A stretch of 64,000 nucleotides of DNA from Symsagittifera roscoffensis (taxonomy: Eukaryota; Xenacoelomorpha; Acoela; Convolutidae): NCBI RefSeq assembly GCF_963678635.1, contig NC_087065.1, positions 42,659,430 to 42,723,429 on the forward strand. The letters are read 5' to 3'. Position numbers and translations under genes: made by a program. Positions 33,991-47,000 of the stretch are shown piece by piece; position 1 is the first letter of the stretch, and each line of letters starts with the position of its first letter. The notes beneath the pieces are model-generated. The model saw only the letters and a program-made list of their open reading frames with translations. It made no database searches and was not told the DNA's origin.

Positions 33991-34419
33991 TTACAAGAAT
34001 TGATAAAAATAGATGTATGGATAAACTAAATTAATTTGAAATCTAATCTACTTTCTTGGATTATCGATCCGAGTTGAAATCTGAAAACATAATTTGAACA
34101 GCTATACATATATACAGTATTTGTACAGCTTTTTATACAATTTTTTATACAAAGGTCGTTCGGCTTATTTATGTCGGCTTATCTTCCTAACTTTTTTTCA
34201 ATACGCTTTGTCAGTCTTATAATGAATGAGCTCTAACGAGAAATTTTAGGAAACGTAAATCACCATATTAAGCCCTCCGCAATACAAATTAAAATATTTA
34301 ACATGAAAAACTTTTAAAATAAATTTTCGGCTTTTTAGTGCGCTTATTATAATTTAATCAAGTTGCATCATTTAACCAGCGCATCTGGCATGGAAGTAAC
34401 GCATACTCAAGTCGAATAA

Positions 34420-35230
34420 GGCGTGTGGTTTAAATCCAGCTGGAACCTAATTTTTTCCCCTCCTCTGCATGACCTCAGATGTCTGTCTGCCACAAAAATT
34501 TTCCATTTTTGTCTGTCCACCGCAATTTTTGATATGCCCCGATTGTCTAGATCGGTTTTATTTAGTAGTTTGGGCCACATGATTATCGTGTCTCGGCATT
34601 TGAATCTTTTCCTGCCATTGCTATTTATCTCTCGAGACTAATCAAAAATCATATGCTTGATAAGTCTAAAGTCGTTCAGCCTCAACACATGTCCAACTCG
34701 CTATACTTGTATATCAATCCATTTGATCTCAATAGGTTTAGTGTTAAAATTCCTGTAAGTTTGAGGCATGTTGATGTGTTTAAACTCCATTTTAATGAAA
34801 GGCGGTCCCTTCTTATTACTCCAAATATCAACTTAGTTTAAATCGGTCAACAAAACTTCAAATTTTGTCCCTCTCGCTCTTCTAATTATGTGTGGCTTGG
34901 GCGCCATAGAGAAGTGTGCTCTCTACCCATGCTTGGGTGATGCCGGCCTGGAAGGTTTTCGGCAGTCTGTTAGCCTGGAGTCTGGCTTTGATGATTGATT
35001 ACGCGAAACGAGCCTATTTTGTATGTAAGCTTTTTCGCCTAGCCATACACCTAGCATGCGGTTGCTATCAGCGGACTCTGCTGAGGACAAGATGTTTATC
35101 CTTAACCTGATTACTCTTTTCATCAAACATTGCCATAGCCCGTTTTGTTTGGCGGTACCCACTCTCAATTTTTCTCATTGTTCCTATGATTGAGGAGTCA
35201 TCCGCGAAAATTTAGGTCGAAACCTTGTAT
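34420..35230 (-). pseudogene. Second non-LTR reverse transcriptase, C-terminal part, heavily decayed
   Basis: Read on the - strand with several stops and frame changes: the catalytic block FADDSSIIG (near 35200), then QAGITQAWVESTLLYGAQ (near 34900), then GHVLRLNDFRLIKHMIF and CRDTIIMWPKLLNKTDLD..ISKIAVDRQKWKIFV (34690-34490). This order is that of the connection/C-terminal region of endonuclease-reverse-transcriptase type LINEs. It is unrelated in detail to the LINE at 11674-15064. Dead element. Confidence 0.65.
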
Positions 35231-35291
35231 GTTTTCAGTTCTCGGCTTTTCTTTTCCCGGCTTTGTGTGGGGGAAAGAACCATCCTGGTCT

Positions 35292-36284
35292 TCATTGCCA
35301 ATCTAGACCTTTTTCTGGAGATTCCCTGTCGTGGACAATTTTCCTAGCCTCATCACTGCGTGATGAAAAATTTTGAACAACACCGGTAACGAAAGCATCC
35401 CTCTCGTAAACCTCTATTAGGGTCCAACGTTGTGCTGTCGTCATCTTTACTGGGACTTTAGACAGCGTTGTCTCATGGAGATCAATAAGGGGCCACAGGC
35501 AGTTTTCCGCCATCCTGTTTTTTCTCGGGATGTCCCAGATAATCGTTTTGTACACTCTCGAATATTCCTTCTGGAGATCACGGAGGATGGCACAGGGTAC
35601 CTCTGGGTCATCACCATGCGTTACCCTAGCATTTTCCTGCTGTCTTCCTGCATCCGTGGTCATCGCTTGCTTATATATCGACTCCAAGCTTTCAGTTTTT
35701 TTTGGCGGTTACAGCCGCAAGATTTTGAAGCTTTCCTGTACCACAAAGTGTTAATATCGAGGAGGTAAGCCATTCGGTAACGTGTCTGACAACTTCTCTC
35801 CGGCGTCAATGAGTCTCGAGTTCAACTCCCGTGCTCGTATGAAATATTGGAACTTCTCTTCCTTGTCTCTGAGCTGACGACAAGATAGCTGGCGCATCAG
35901 GTTGACAACTGTGGTTGCCTCGTCGATCTATTATGTCTTCTAGATTAGTTTCCAAGCAAGGTGACCATCACCTTTGCCTTTCCTGTCGACTCAGTCATGC
36001 CTGAACAACATCCAGCTCGAACAATCAAGTACCATTGCTAGATAGGAGCAGATATCATTCTTTTTTGAGTTTCATGATGTTCGCTTGTTGCTTTCGGTAT
36101 GCAAGCCTTTCACTGTCGCGTTTGGCGTGCTCATCGGCATTTGGTTTAGCACCCAATGCTGTTGGCTCGACCGGATGTTCGTCTTCATCTGTGACTGTGT
36201 CGTAGATGCTTTTTTTGACACAATGCCACAAAACGGGTGCTCTTGTTGGGGAAGTTCTCCCGGGTGGTAGTGAAGGAAAACCAA
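35292..36284 (-). pseudogene. Retroelement fragment with gag-like segment
   Basis: On the - strand at 35900-35735 the frame reads LRDKEEKFQYFIRARELN, then SRLIDAGEKLSDTL, GLPPRY, a stop, and HFVVQESF. This resembles the gag of LTR elements. The downstream open frame 35687-35292 and upstream 36284-36072 have no clear identity; the former may belong to the reverse transcriptase fragment just beyond. The region is more GC-rich than its surroundings. Confidence 0.45.
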
Positions 36285-36827
36285 TCTATGTTAAAGAGAT
36301 TGTTAATTGAGTTACACTCTCTACTCTGTTTTTGACGTTTTGAATGTTTAAAAAGTATCAGCATTAAACCACTGAGGGTCTCAAGCTGGGTCTATTGCCT
36401 GTTGAAAGTAGTATGAAACAAAGAGCAGATTTTTCGAAAGAGGTTTTTTGATTAAAACTTTGAAGTACTAAAATTTTTAGTTTTTTGAGTGAGACTTGCT
36501 ATTTTTAGTGAGACTTTTGAGTGTGACTTGAGTGAGAGCGTGATATTGGTCATTCCGAAGTTTTACTTTCATAAATGCACATGTTATTCCCTTTATATCA
36601 CGCTCGTTGAAATCTAATTCACTGCAGCTCATAATTTTGATTGTTTTGCATGAAGTCATGGTTGAGATTAAATGGAACTTGCATTTAAAAAAATCAAATT
36701 GTTCGATTTGAGAATGGCTATTTGAAAATAGAACTATTCAGTATCAAACGGCATAGTAGTTTGTTCATTAGCATATAATTTTTGAGTTTTGAGAGTGTTG
36801 TTCTACTGTTTTGTCAATAATCTAACA

Positions 36828-37200
36828 CTCCTCCTCGGGGTTTCGACCCCCTGCCGACCAAATAGGATCCTTTTTTGGCAATGTTCAAGAAATCAAGTTT
36901 TGGTTGACCCTAAAAATTTTCTATAGGCGCCTTGGGTGCCAATATACACTAATTTTGAGGGAGAGCGCACAAATAAAAAATGCGCTTTTTGGTCAAAACC
37001 TTACAAAACGCTCTAAAAACACCTTTCCGGCCCATTTTTGGTAAACTTTGCATGCGTCCTAGAAAAAATGATCAAAATAGGATCTTTTTGTGATTGTGGA
37101 GGGCTCAGAAATCAAATTAGTCGAACTGAACAAAGGTCGATAAAACTGTTGAAACTTTTTTCAAACACCCCCTCGGGAAAATCCTAAATCCTTACTTGGC
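36828..37200 (+). mobile_element. Dispersed repeat 'GGCGCC/GCGGAT' family, copy 3
   Basis: CCTCGGGGTTTCGACCCCCTGCCGACCAAA at the left, then CTATAGGCGCCTTGGGTGCC, AATTTTGAGGGAGAGCGC and CCCCCTCGGGAAAATCCTAAATCC at the right. Same order as copies 1 and 5. Non-coding. Confidence 0.6.
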
Positions 37201-37938
37201 TGAAGGATAAGTTTCCGAAAAAAATTCTGGTTAGGTCACTAATTTTCGCCAATAAGTTATAGGCCAATAATTTTTTAGGAAATGATAGATGCTTTTCTGA
37301 AAAAAAATGTGTTTTATCGTTTCTTAGAACCTATTTCTTAGTACCTAGAGAGTTTAACATTGTACCGCTAAATTTGAGCCTCACTTGAATAAGCCTATCT
37401 AATAAGGCCTTTTGATATCCTTACATATTGGATTTTTATAAATTGACAATTTTCTTTTGAATAACTTCTGACATTTTATCATGATTATAAATACTACTTT
37501 ATTTTTAAAGAAGTTATCCGGTAGAGCTGACCTTATTTGAACAACTAAGAACTACTCTTATATTAAATTTGCCATTAAGCTAAGATGCAGCTCTCCACGC
37601 ATCGTTTTCACAAAAATACATACAAAACTTGAAAAATAAATTAAAATCTTTTTTGTAATTTTTAAAATAATTTTTTTTGCTGAGATAACCCTGGTCGCAA
37701 TAGTCAGCAACCGGCTACTCTTGTTTTTTTTTGAAAACTACCAGATAGTTAATATGCGCTCTTTGAAAATCACTTTCTATACTTTCTCGTTTTTATTCGG
37801 AGATCTGAATGTATGGAAAGTATCTTCGGAGATATCTATAAAGGTCAAGTGAAGTTTTCAGGAAAAAACAAAGAGGTGCAAGTCTTTCTCCCTGTTGATT
37901 GGAACATAACCAGCATATCTCGAATACAAAATGGTGTT

Positions 37939-38045
37939 GTAAAATTTAAGAGGGTAGTTTCATTTTATGTTTTTTGCGTTGTTTACAAAAAGTTGTGGCA
38001 AAGTTTAAGAGGGTAGCTTCATTTTATGTTTTTTGTGTTGTTTTC
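37939..38045. repeat. 60-bp tandem duplication next to the TIR-HEAT stop codon
   Basis: AAATTTAAGAGGGTAGTTTCATTTTATG and its copy AAGTTTAAGAGGGTAGCTTCATTTTATG lie about 60 bases apart, each followed by TTTTTTG(C/T)GTTGTTT. They fall in the presumed 3' UTR. A candidate AATAAA on the - strand is at 37797-37792. Confidence 0.65.
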
Positions 38046-38065
38046 CATGTGCATATTCGGTCTCT

Positions 38066-41000
38066 TCATGAAGCAGTGAGTAACTTGAGTTCGTCTGCCA
38101 GTATCTTCGTGATGTGTATGGCCTCCCTGGCCTCCTCGGAGTCGATGTGTTCTAGGGCTAACTGGGCGGCCTCTCTGACTGTGCTGATGACGTCATTCCT
38201 CCACACTCGCACCAGGTCACCCACCTTCTCAACACTCTTAATACGACCTGGAGAGATTTTTTCGAATGAATTGTCATTTAATAGATAAATGCATTTTGTC
38301 TCTAACTTTAAAGTCAGAAGTTTGCTTGGTTTGACGCTAAACATGATCCGAATTCTGTGAGAAAATATAAACTTAGGAAAATATTCAGCTTTATACAATT
38401 CTTTAAATTCCTTTGCTAGGTGGTAAATAATCATTCGCGGTATTGAGCTGAAGATTCCTTCCCGCTTTTTTTCTACCACACATAATAATTTTAAAAACTT
38501 TGGCTCTCTTAAATTGGTCATTGTAACAAAGGAGGTTAATACCCGGTGTAGTTTGTACATCAAACCCAACACCCATAGTCAGTAGTGGATTTAGGGGGGG
38601 GGGGTGGCGGATTTTTTGGTCGAAATTTTCCTAAAAGTGCCTAAAAATGCCTCTCTTTTTTTGCTTTTTTCAAAAATTTGCCTGCGGCCCACAAAATTTG
38701 GGCCTTTATAGGGGTTTGGGAGAGCTCACAAAAGCGTTTTCGTCGACCTAAAAAAAAGGTCGACAAATCGACAAAATTTTCAGTTTTTTTTTAAAAATCC
38801 GCCCCCCCCCCCTCCTCGAGAAACTCCTACATCCGCACCTGCCCATAGTTACCATTGTATTTTTTAAGTATTTCCCATTGCACTCATGATAATAAAATCA
38901 CAGTGTAAGAGAGTGGGGGAAGCTATTTATTTTTGGACCTAGGTTGGTGGGCCTATAATGGAAGAGACTATATAGATGGTCTAGTCTTACCAAGTGCGAC
39001 ACAGGAACTCTCTCGTACTAATCTGTCTTTGTCTTTCAACAGAGCAGCCAACCTGAAGCAAGGAATAGATTTATATTTCCCTTTTGAAGCGTATGATCAA
39101 GAGAAAAGAAAAAATCATTAGTAGTTCAGTTGTTTTTTGCTTCTATGTTCCCGTGTGAAGGGTATTACTCGCCGGGAGTCCCTGCAGCCAGTATTTCTGC
39201 AAGTCAGCGTCTTGGTAAATTCAAAAATTCTGATTCATGAATCTGCATCGCAATCGACCACTCGTTTTTTTTAATGAAGCGGTTATTAATAATTTCTCTC
39301 TCCGTTATTGATAAATTAAATTAGGAAATCAAAAATGCCACAAAATCTCAGACCTTTTCTCCGATCACCCTTCGGTCTTTGGAGATTTCAGTTTTGAAAC
39401 TAACATATAACAGACTTAATAGTAACAAGACTGCTCGTATCAGGGCGAAGCACTGAATGTTCCGACTGCCTTTTAAGGTCTATAGAGCAGTATTAGCATG
39501 AAATCATTGAATGTAATAAACTAAGAATTTTTAAAATGGGGATTTTTAAATAGGGAATTTTTAAATCGGCTTGGGAGAATATCAAAATTGCATCAGCCTG
39601 TCAGGTGGCAACTCCTTGGGCGAAACATTTTCGTCTACATTTTAAACTAAAATCATATAGACAAAAGGACCGCAAAATTTCTTCAAATATCACAAAAAAC
39701 TGAAAGAATAAAATCTGTTTGTTTTGGTGTTGTCTAGCAATCAAAACAAAATAAGCAAAAATACTATAACATGGGGTGAAATTTACCATAACACTTTTAG
39801 AAAAAGTTCGTTGTCACAAATATATATGTCTCTTAACTTATGAAAAAACAAGGATTCATTGGTAGTTGTTAACGCTTCAAGAAGAATATTTTTATCGAAC
39901 TGTAAGAACTTATTATACAATATAGGAATCCTATTTTCGATTTCCTTTTTGCTCTTGTAGTAAGCTTATTTCGGCTGCGAAGTTTTTCTTCTATTGCCTG
40001 TTTTGATAGTATCTGTTATCTCCTGTTCACTTATGTATTCATGAAGTTTTTTAATTCCACATAATCGTCTGATAATTTCAACCATAAGTTTAAAAAGCTC
40101 ATATACAATTATTTCTCGAACCAAACAGAGTTTATGTTTGTCCCAAATATGTTTCAGACTTTCCCACTTTTTATTCTTAAAACAGTTTCCCCACATGAGT
40201 CTTTGCTGGCTTTCTAATGTTTTTAAGTCTGTCCTATTAGCTGTGCCATAGATGAGTACACTATATTGATATATTGGTTGAATACACGTTTTGTATATCT
40301 TGAGCAGTGTAGATGTGCTAAAATAATATCTGAGTTGACAGATCACGGATCAAGATTTAGCTGCCCTTTCCAAAGTTTTATCGATGTGTATTTTGAAGTT
40401 AAATTTTTCATCAATTTCTAGACTTAAGTACTTATGGGATCTATTGTGAGAGAATTCCTCCTGTTAAATTCTAAGGTGGCTGTTTTATCCTTGTTTATGG
40501 TAAGTTTATTCTCCAAAACCGTTTTTCAACATTGCTTGTATCAGAATTCACCTGCTGCTGATTTCCTGTTTCAGTTGTTGTATACAATGCACAACCATCA
40601 GCAAACAGTACAACTTTACTATGCCTACATACCTTTGGCAAATTAATTACATACAAAAATAACAAAGGACCCAAGACTGAACCCTGTGGTACACCACAGT
40701 AGATTGTTTTGGTGTCTGATATTGAATTGCTATAACTAACGTACTGTTTACGATCGTAAATAACGTACTGTAGACCGTATAATTCGCACTTTTCCAGTAA
40801 GATTTTGTGATCAACTGTGCCGAACGCTTTTGTAAGACATATCACCGTACACACGGAGCCATCAAAATCTTCTAAATTCTCAACTATTTTATCACTGATT
40901 TCTAAGATAGCATCAACTGTGTTTTTTTTCGGAATCCGTTCTGATATGCTGTTAATATATTATATTTATTCAGAAAACTTCTCAAGCGATTATTAATCAA

Positions 41001-44000
41001 TGAATTTTTTATTAATTGGTTGAATTGGTTTATGAATTGGCTTATGAATTGGTTGTGCCATTTTTAGGAATGGGTTGAACTTTCGCAATCTTAAAAATAA
41101 AAAGTACAAAGTGATAAATTTCGCTGCTTGTAACAAATCAATTATGGCAAATACGCTTCACGCTTCCTTCAACCAATTTGGAATGATTTCTAGGACGGAT
41201 TAAATCTCCGCTTTTGCGTTAAAAGCGCGAAATATATCGCGCAATAATTGTCCCAAATCGGCCAAAATGGCAATCTTTATACCTCCATAACTTTACGAAA
41301 AACGATCATAGGTTAAACATTTTATCAAATTTAAGCTCAAGGCAACAATGCCCTTTGAATTATACAAAGTTTTCGTCAAAAATGGCTAATTAATGAGTCG
41401 AAGTTTTGTCTGAAGAAAAAAAATCAACCCGAGCACAAATATTCCATTACTTTCGGTACGAAAGTCGGAACAATAATACGTAATAATAGTAACTGAGGTT
41501 TCTGGACTTGACAGAGGGTATATGGAAGGCTATCAAATTTGCGTCTACCATCTATGTCTCCCCGTATGCAATGTTCAGTGTGCTCTCTTGCCAAAAGAGA
41601 GGTGGCGTGGGGACTAATGTAAGTATAGAGTACCTGTCTGCCACTCTGCTGTCCCCCTCTTCGACTACTTTTGCGAGGGTGACGGCAGCTGTTGCCCTCA
41701 CATTGGGGTCCCTATCTCTAGTCAGGTCCATTAGCGTCTCCTGGGCCGCCCTGCTGTTGTACTAGACAGCACAAAAAATGATTGAATCAAATAATTGCAT
41801 TTATAAGAATTAATGCTCCAAATAATTTAGATTACTTAAAAGTTTCAATGTTCTTCTATAGTTTTTTGTTGTTTGAAAAAGTGACGAGATTCTTAACGAC
41901 GTTCCTTCATATTTATTTTGCGCTCCTTCAATCAAAATATAACACTTACGTTTTTGACTGATAGTGTTACAATGGGGTTGGGTTTTAGTGTTAGGGAGAG
42001 TCCTGAGTCCGAAGTTGATAGATGTTACCTCCTTGAGTTTGTTGATGGCGTCTAGTCTGACAGTGGACTGGAGAGAGAACACCTCACTGATGGCTGAGTA
42101 CTCTGCTACGTAACTGGACATGGAGAACCACACCCGCTGGTCCTAACATTGAAACAATTGTGAGATTAAAAAGCATCCAGAATCGAGTAGAATTTCGATT
42201 CATGAGTTCCAGATCATCAAGTTTTGAAATTTCGCAGCATTTAAGCAGTACTGAATTAAGAACGCATCCAAAATCGAATTAAATTTTGATTCATGGTTTC
42301 AGAGCAACATGGCTAGAGACTTCACAAGATTTTACGCAGATAATAGCTTCGTAATCCAAGTTCTGACGACAATTCGAAATGAAATGGCAGGTGAACAAAA
42401 ATGTATGGCAGCAAAGTCATTTGAGTTCAGATCGATTCATAGTGTTTTGCTTGGGTTTACCTCTTCATCATGATGGCGGTGAAATAACTAGGAGAAAATA
42501 AAAAAAGTTATTTGAAAAAACAGACAATTATAACGGCTGATTTAAATGATATTAAAGAATTCAAACTCTTACTGACTATAACTTAAATTTACATATACAT
42601 CCAGGGGCGGATTTAGGTGGGGCGGCGAATGCCCTCCCCCCTCAGGGATTCGAACCCCTGCGGACCCAAAGAGTCCTCTTTGTACTATCTTGAGATATCA
42701 ATTTTTGGCAACTGACCCTAAAAACTTTCTAAAGGCGCCTTTGGCGCCAATATATAATAAATTTTAGGGAGAGCGCGCGCCGAAAAAACGCAATTTTTGG
42801 TCAAAAGTTTCCAAAAAGTGCCTAAAATCGCCTTTTGGCCTGTTTTTGCAAAGTTTTGCATAGTACCATGGCTGCGTTTTTACGAACCATGTCAATTATT
42901 TTGTTGCAAGCTTTCATTAAATTTAGGTAATTTGAGTTTTGGAGTTAAGAGACCCAGCGAGCCACTGTACTCTTTAGAATCACAATTATTAACGAACACA
43001 AATCACCGTGGGCCTCGAATCACCAAACTTTCAGCTAAGAGGCCGAAACCTTAGTCACTTTAGAACCTGTTTTAGCAGGAATTTGGCACGTTCAGGAGAA
43101 AACGATCTGAACTACATAGGTCGAAATACGTGGCAGATTATAAGTTCTGTAACAGAACAAAGTTATGCAGTATATATTTTACTATTTATATGTTTTGGTA
43201 TCAATCATAAACCAACCTGTTGTCCACTTGCACAGAAACTGAGAAACTTCTCCTTAGTGACAGTCGGATTGTCAGGATTAGAAGCATCGATCAGCTCTCC
43301 TTGCAGCACCTGCAGGAACCAATCAGTGTCCTTGTCTCCGGTGCAGAACTTGTCCAGGTGCTTCTTAAACTTGAACCTGAAAAAATGAACACTGATATGA
43401 ACTTTCAATGATGCATGAAAATCTTTTATAGATGGAAATTGACTCAAATTTGATAGCAAATGCATGTACTAGCTGAAAGTTTTCACACAACTGATTCGTT
43501 CTAGATAGTTATACTCGTCAAGGGTTGAATGGCAGAAAAAGAACCAGTTTTCTTATCTATGTGCTTAAGCTTTTGTTCTTATGTTTATGGCAAATGGTAC
43601 GCTTCCAATGACTATTTATGTTCAAATTTTTCTGTTCGGAATAGTATGGGAAGTGTTAAAGGATAATATAATCACTTGAATTGTTCCTGGAATAGATCCC
43701 ATGATGCCTCCTCCTTTTGCTCCCCCATCAAGTCATTCCAGAAAAGGGGGGCTGAAATGTCGAACATCACCTCCCTCCCTCCATCGTCATGCACACTCTT
43801 CTGCCTCCGAAACTTCTCAAGGGTGCGCCAGTTTCTATTGGAGGGCGCGGAGGATATGGTCGAGTTGGATGTTGCTTCTTCTTTTTCTTCGAAAAGGTTC
43901 AACTCTTTTAGGAGGAATTTGATAGAGTCCGTCAGCTGCTCTGCTTTTTTCAGCAGACCCTGAATAAAAACAATCAATTATTGAGGCAAAACGAGATGTG

Positions 44001-47000
44001 ATCGGCCTCCAATGTAATTTGCAACTAAATCTAGTGCGGCTCAAAACTAACAAAATTTTAGAAAATTGCGTTATAATGGTTGCTTGAATGTTTTTTTTTT
44101 AAAACCCAAACTTAATAAATATTTATCAATAATGAAAAATTGTGTTGTGAAAGAGAAGAAATAATTTTTATCACTAAGATCAAATGCAGGAAATAACAAA
44201 TCAGGAGCGAAGTTACTGGGATAAACGATCGGAAAATTACTCACAGTTTTAACATATTTGGTTCTAATCCCCCTTTGGTACCTAGTCACAAATATGACAC
44301 CCTATAAAGAACTGATTTAACAGTTAGACATATGTGAATTTTGTACCTAGTAACGATTCCACTCCCTTACCCCTTTTGTAGCAAAAAGGTAAAAAGTAAA
44401 AGAGATCCTGAGTAGACGTGATATATATATACCGTGTCTGTTTTGTCGTCTCCAGCTGTCGTGAATCTGACACCCGAGAAGATGAGTTTATGTCCGAAGT
44501 CCATGGATTTGTAGCACTCTTGCTTCGGTTCTAGTGAGAAAGCAAAGAGAGGTCGCTTAGACACATACGCCAAGTTCACTTCGTCCTGCAAAAAGATGAA
44601 GAAATCAACACAATTTCTTTAGAGCAAAAACTGTTTATATGGACGCTGAATGTGAAAGTTTCAATGATGCAAATTGATAGAAAAGAAGTAAAGTTGAGAA
44701 TAAATGTATCAACACATTCAGAGAGCAATCAATCTTCGAATTTTTCCGACAACTTAAGAAACGCCAACAACTCCAACTCTGGTGCTTTTACTGGAATTAG
44801 CAGACAAAACCATAGTCAAAGAAATAATCATCAAGGAAAAAATCAAAAGTTTAACTCTCGAAACAACTTCAACGCGCACTCAAGTACAACAAATTTCTGC
44901 CCAAGTGGAGACACCTGCGGACCACTCTACAAGTGTGAGCAGTTCAAAGAATTAGATCCTAGGCAACGGAAAGAGACAGCTTAAACATTGCATTATTTCA
45001 ACTGCTTAACAAACCACAATTTTCTGACTGCAACTCGAAACTGTTTTGTTGAACTAACAATAGTGGCAAAAAACTTCACACGCTTCTTCAGGATCCATCT
45101 GCTGATACAGCCAAAAACGCAAATAAAGCTGCTGCCTAGCGCGCAATTGGTTATCGGAGGACAGGTCAAGCAGCCTATGCCTACTTGCCAAGCGAAGTGT
45201 CACTCAATGGCAAAACCATCTCTAGTATGCTTTTCTCGAAAAGTGTAGCTCCGTCACTTTGTCACTGGAATCAGTTGCAACTAAACTTGGTTTGGAAAAC
45301 AACAAAAAACATAAACTTCCAATTTCTGGATGTACGAGACCAAAACGGTCCAAGGCGCTTCGCTGGAGGTTCTCATAAGGCCTGATAACGCTACTCGAAA
45401 CCCAGTTATTCTGGCGGATGTCTTAACAGTGCCCAACTCTAACTTTTCCCCAGTGGATGTTACTCAAGTCAGCGTTATGTGGAGCAAGTATCCACACTTC
45501 AAACTTTCGGTAGCAACAACCCCTAATTTTGGGAAGTGAAAAACTCAAACTACAGTTCAAAAAACGGTCCGTGGGCAACAGAAACGCTTCTTGGATGGAC
45601 TTGCTCTGGTCGCAACAAGACCAAAATTAACTCAGTGCAAACTACTTCTGTGAACTTCACTCAAATTCATTCGTACAGTCAATTAAATAAAAATTTATAC
45701 CCAAAAATATTCAATTGAATGCGAACAGAAAACACTGTCGTTGCGTTTTCGACACGTTCACATTCGAAATCAGAAATATCCGGCATAATGGTCAACGGTC
45801 ACTATCAAATTGAATTACTTTGTAAAGAAAAAGCAAATGCTCACTAGCTAAAAAACACTTTAAAAATTTATAAGCTCGGCTGAAAACTAACCTGAATTGC
45901 GAAAAAAATCGCGCCACAGTCATGACAGACTTAGAAAAAGTCTATGTCACAAAAAAGACGCTCACAACGACACGCCATAAACTCATTATTTTTACCATAT
46001 CATCCGGTGGCCAATGACAAAATCCTGAAAAAACTTAAAAGGGTCTGAAATAATACCATTGATTTCAAGTAAAATCCCTCAACAGTAACTAACTCAGACT
46101 TCCAGATCTTTCATGCAATTTGAGTGGCCTATTTCTCGCTTCCGACTGAACAAAAAAGCTATATCTACAGACATGGACTCCAGGTTGATGCAAGTTTTGG
46201 TGAGCCCTAAGGACGGGCCTTATCTTTGATACCTTTGTAAAGAAAACAGCCAAAAAGAGTTTCATTAATGTACAACACATATTTTTGGGCTACAGGCTCT
46301 TCCTGTGTAGCTTGTTATGTCAATCGCAAGTGTGCGACGGACAATCAACAAAAATTTTTGCATGCTTACGAAAAAATTAAACGGAACATATACATGAACA
46401 ACTTATACGTTACCTCAGCTAGTTTAGGAGAAGCTATCGAACAGATGAAGCAAATTAATGGTTCCCTGTCTCAAAGTGGATTCTTTTATAGATTCCATTG
46501 ATCCAAACATCCTCGTAGCACTGAATGATCCTACATCTCAGTTACAATGAGTTGTTGGTGTAAACTGAGATAGCAACAAAGATCTTTATTTGTCAAGTTT
46601 TTTATGCAGGAGTCGCCACTCAACCACAACAGCTAAAGTACACCGCATCACTGTTTGACCCCTTATGCAAAGTAGCCCTAATGACAATTCGCATTCAAAA
46701 AATCTTACACGCGATGTAGTCTCAAGGTGTTCAATGAGACCCTCCCTTAGACATCAACAAACATCCGGATCACAAATTTTGGCTCGATGAAATTGAAAGT
46801 TTTGAAACTATTACGCTGCCACGGAACGTCTTCAACCAGAAAGATCATTCTTTATTTCAGTTTCACACATTTTGTGACGCAGTAAAATGTGCTCCTGCAG
46901 CAGTTTGCTACATTAAAATTGCAAATAACAACGGTTTGAAGACGCTTAAATTAGTCATCGGAAACGTATGGGTTGCTCCGATCAAATGTATTACAATTTC

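Noticed and set aside
34385-34445. tRNA-derived repeat with GTGGTTTAAATCC
   Set aside because: The B box has mismatches and no A box is seen; it borders the LINE remnant and could be chance.
38234-38249. Exon 8 acceptor at 38250 (CTCTCCAG|GTCGT)
   Set aside because: It has a better pyrimidine tract but the wrong phase for exon 7. The acceptor TTAAGAG|TGTTGAG (38234) restores the frame. An extra unseen exon between them could rescue the first choice.
41980-42142. Exon 6 of the TIR-HEAT gene extended to donors near 41985 or 41943
   Set aside because: The donor after KLKE (GAG|GTAACA, 42029) keeps phase 0 and makes a continuous HEAT repeat with exon 7; the others break phase or repeat pattern. 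The GTAAGT near 41943 is a strong consensus, so a transcript could still overturn this.
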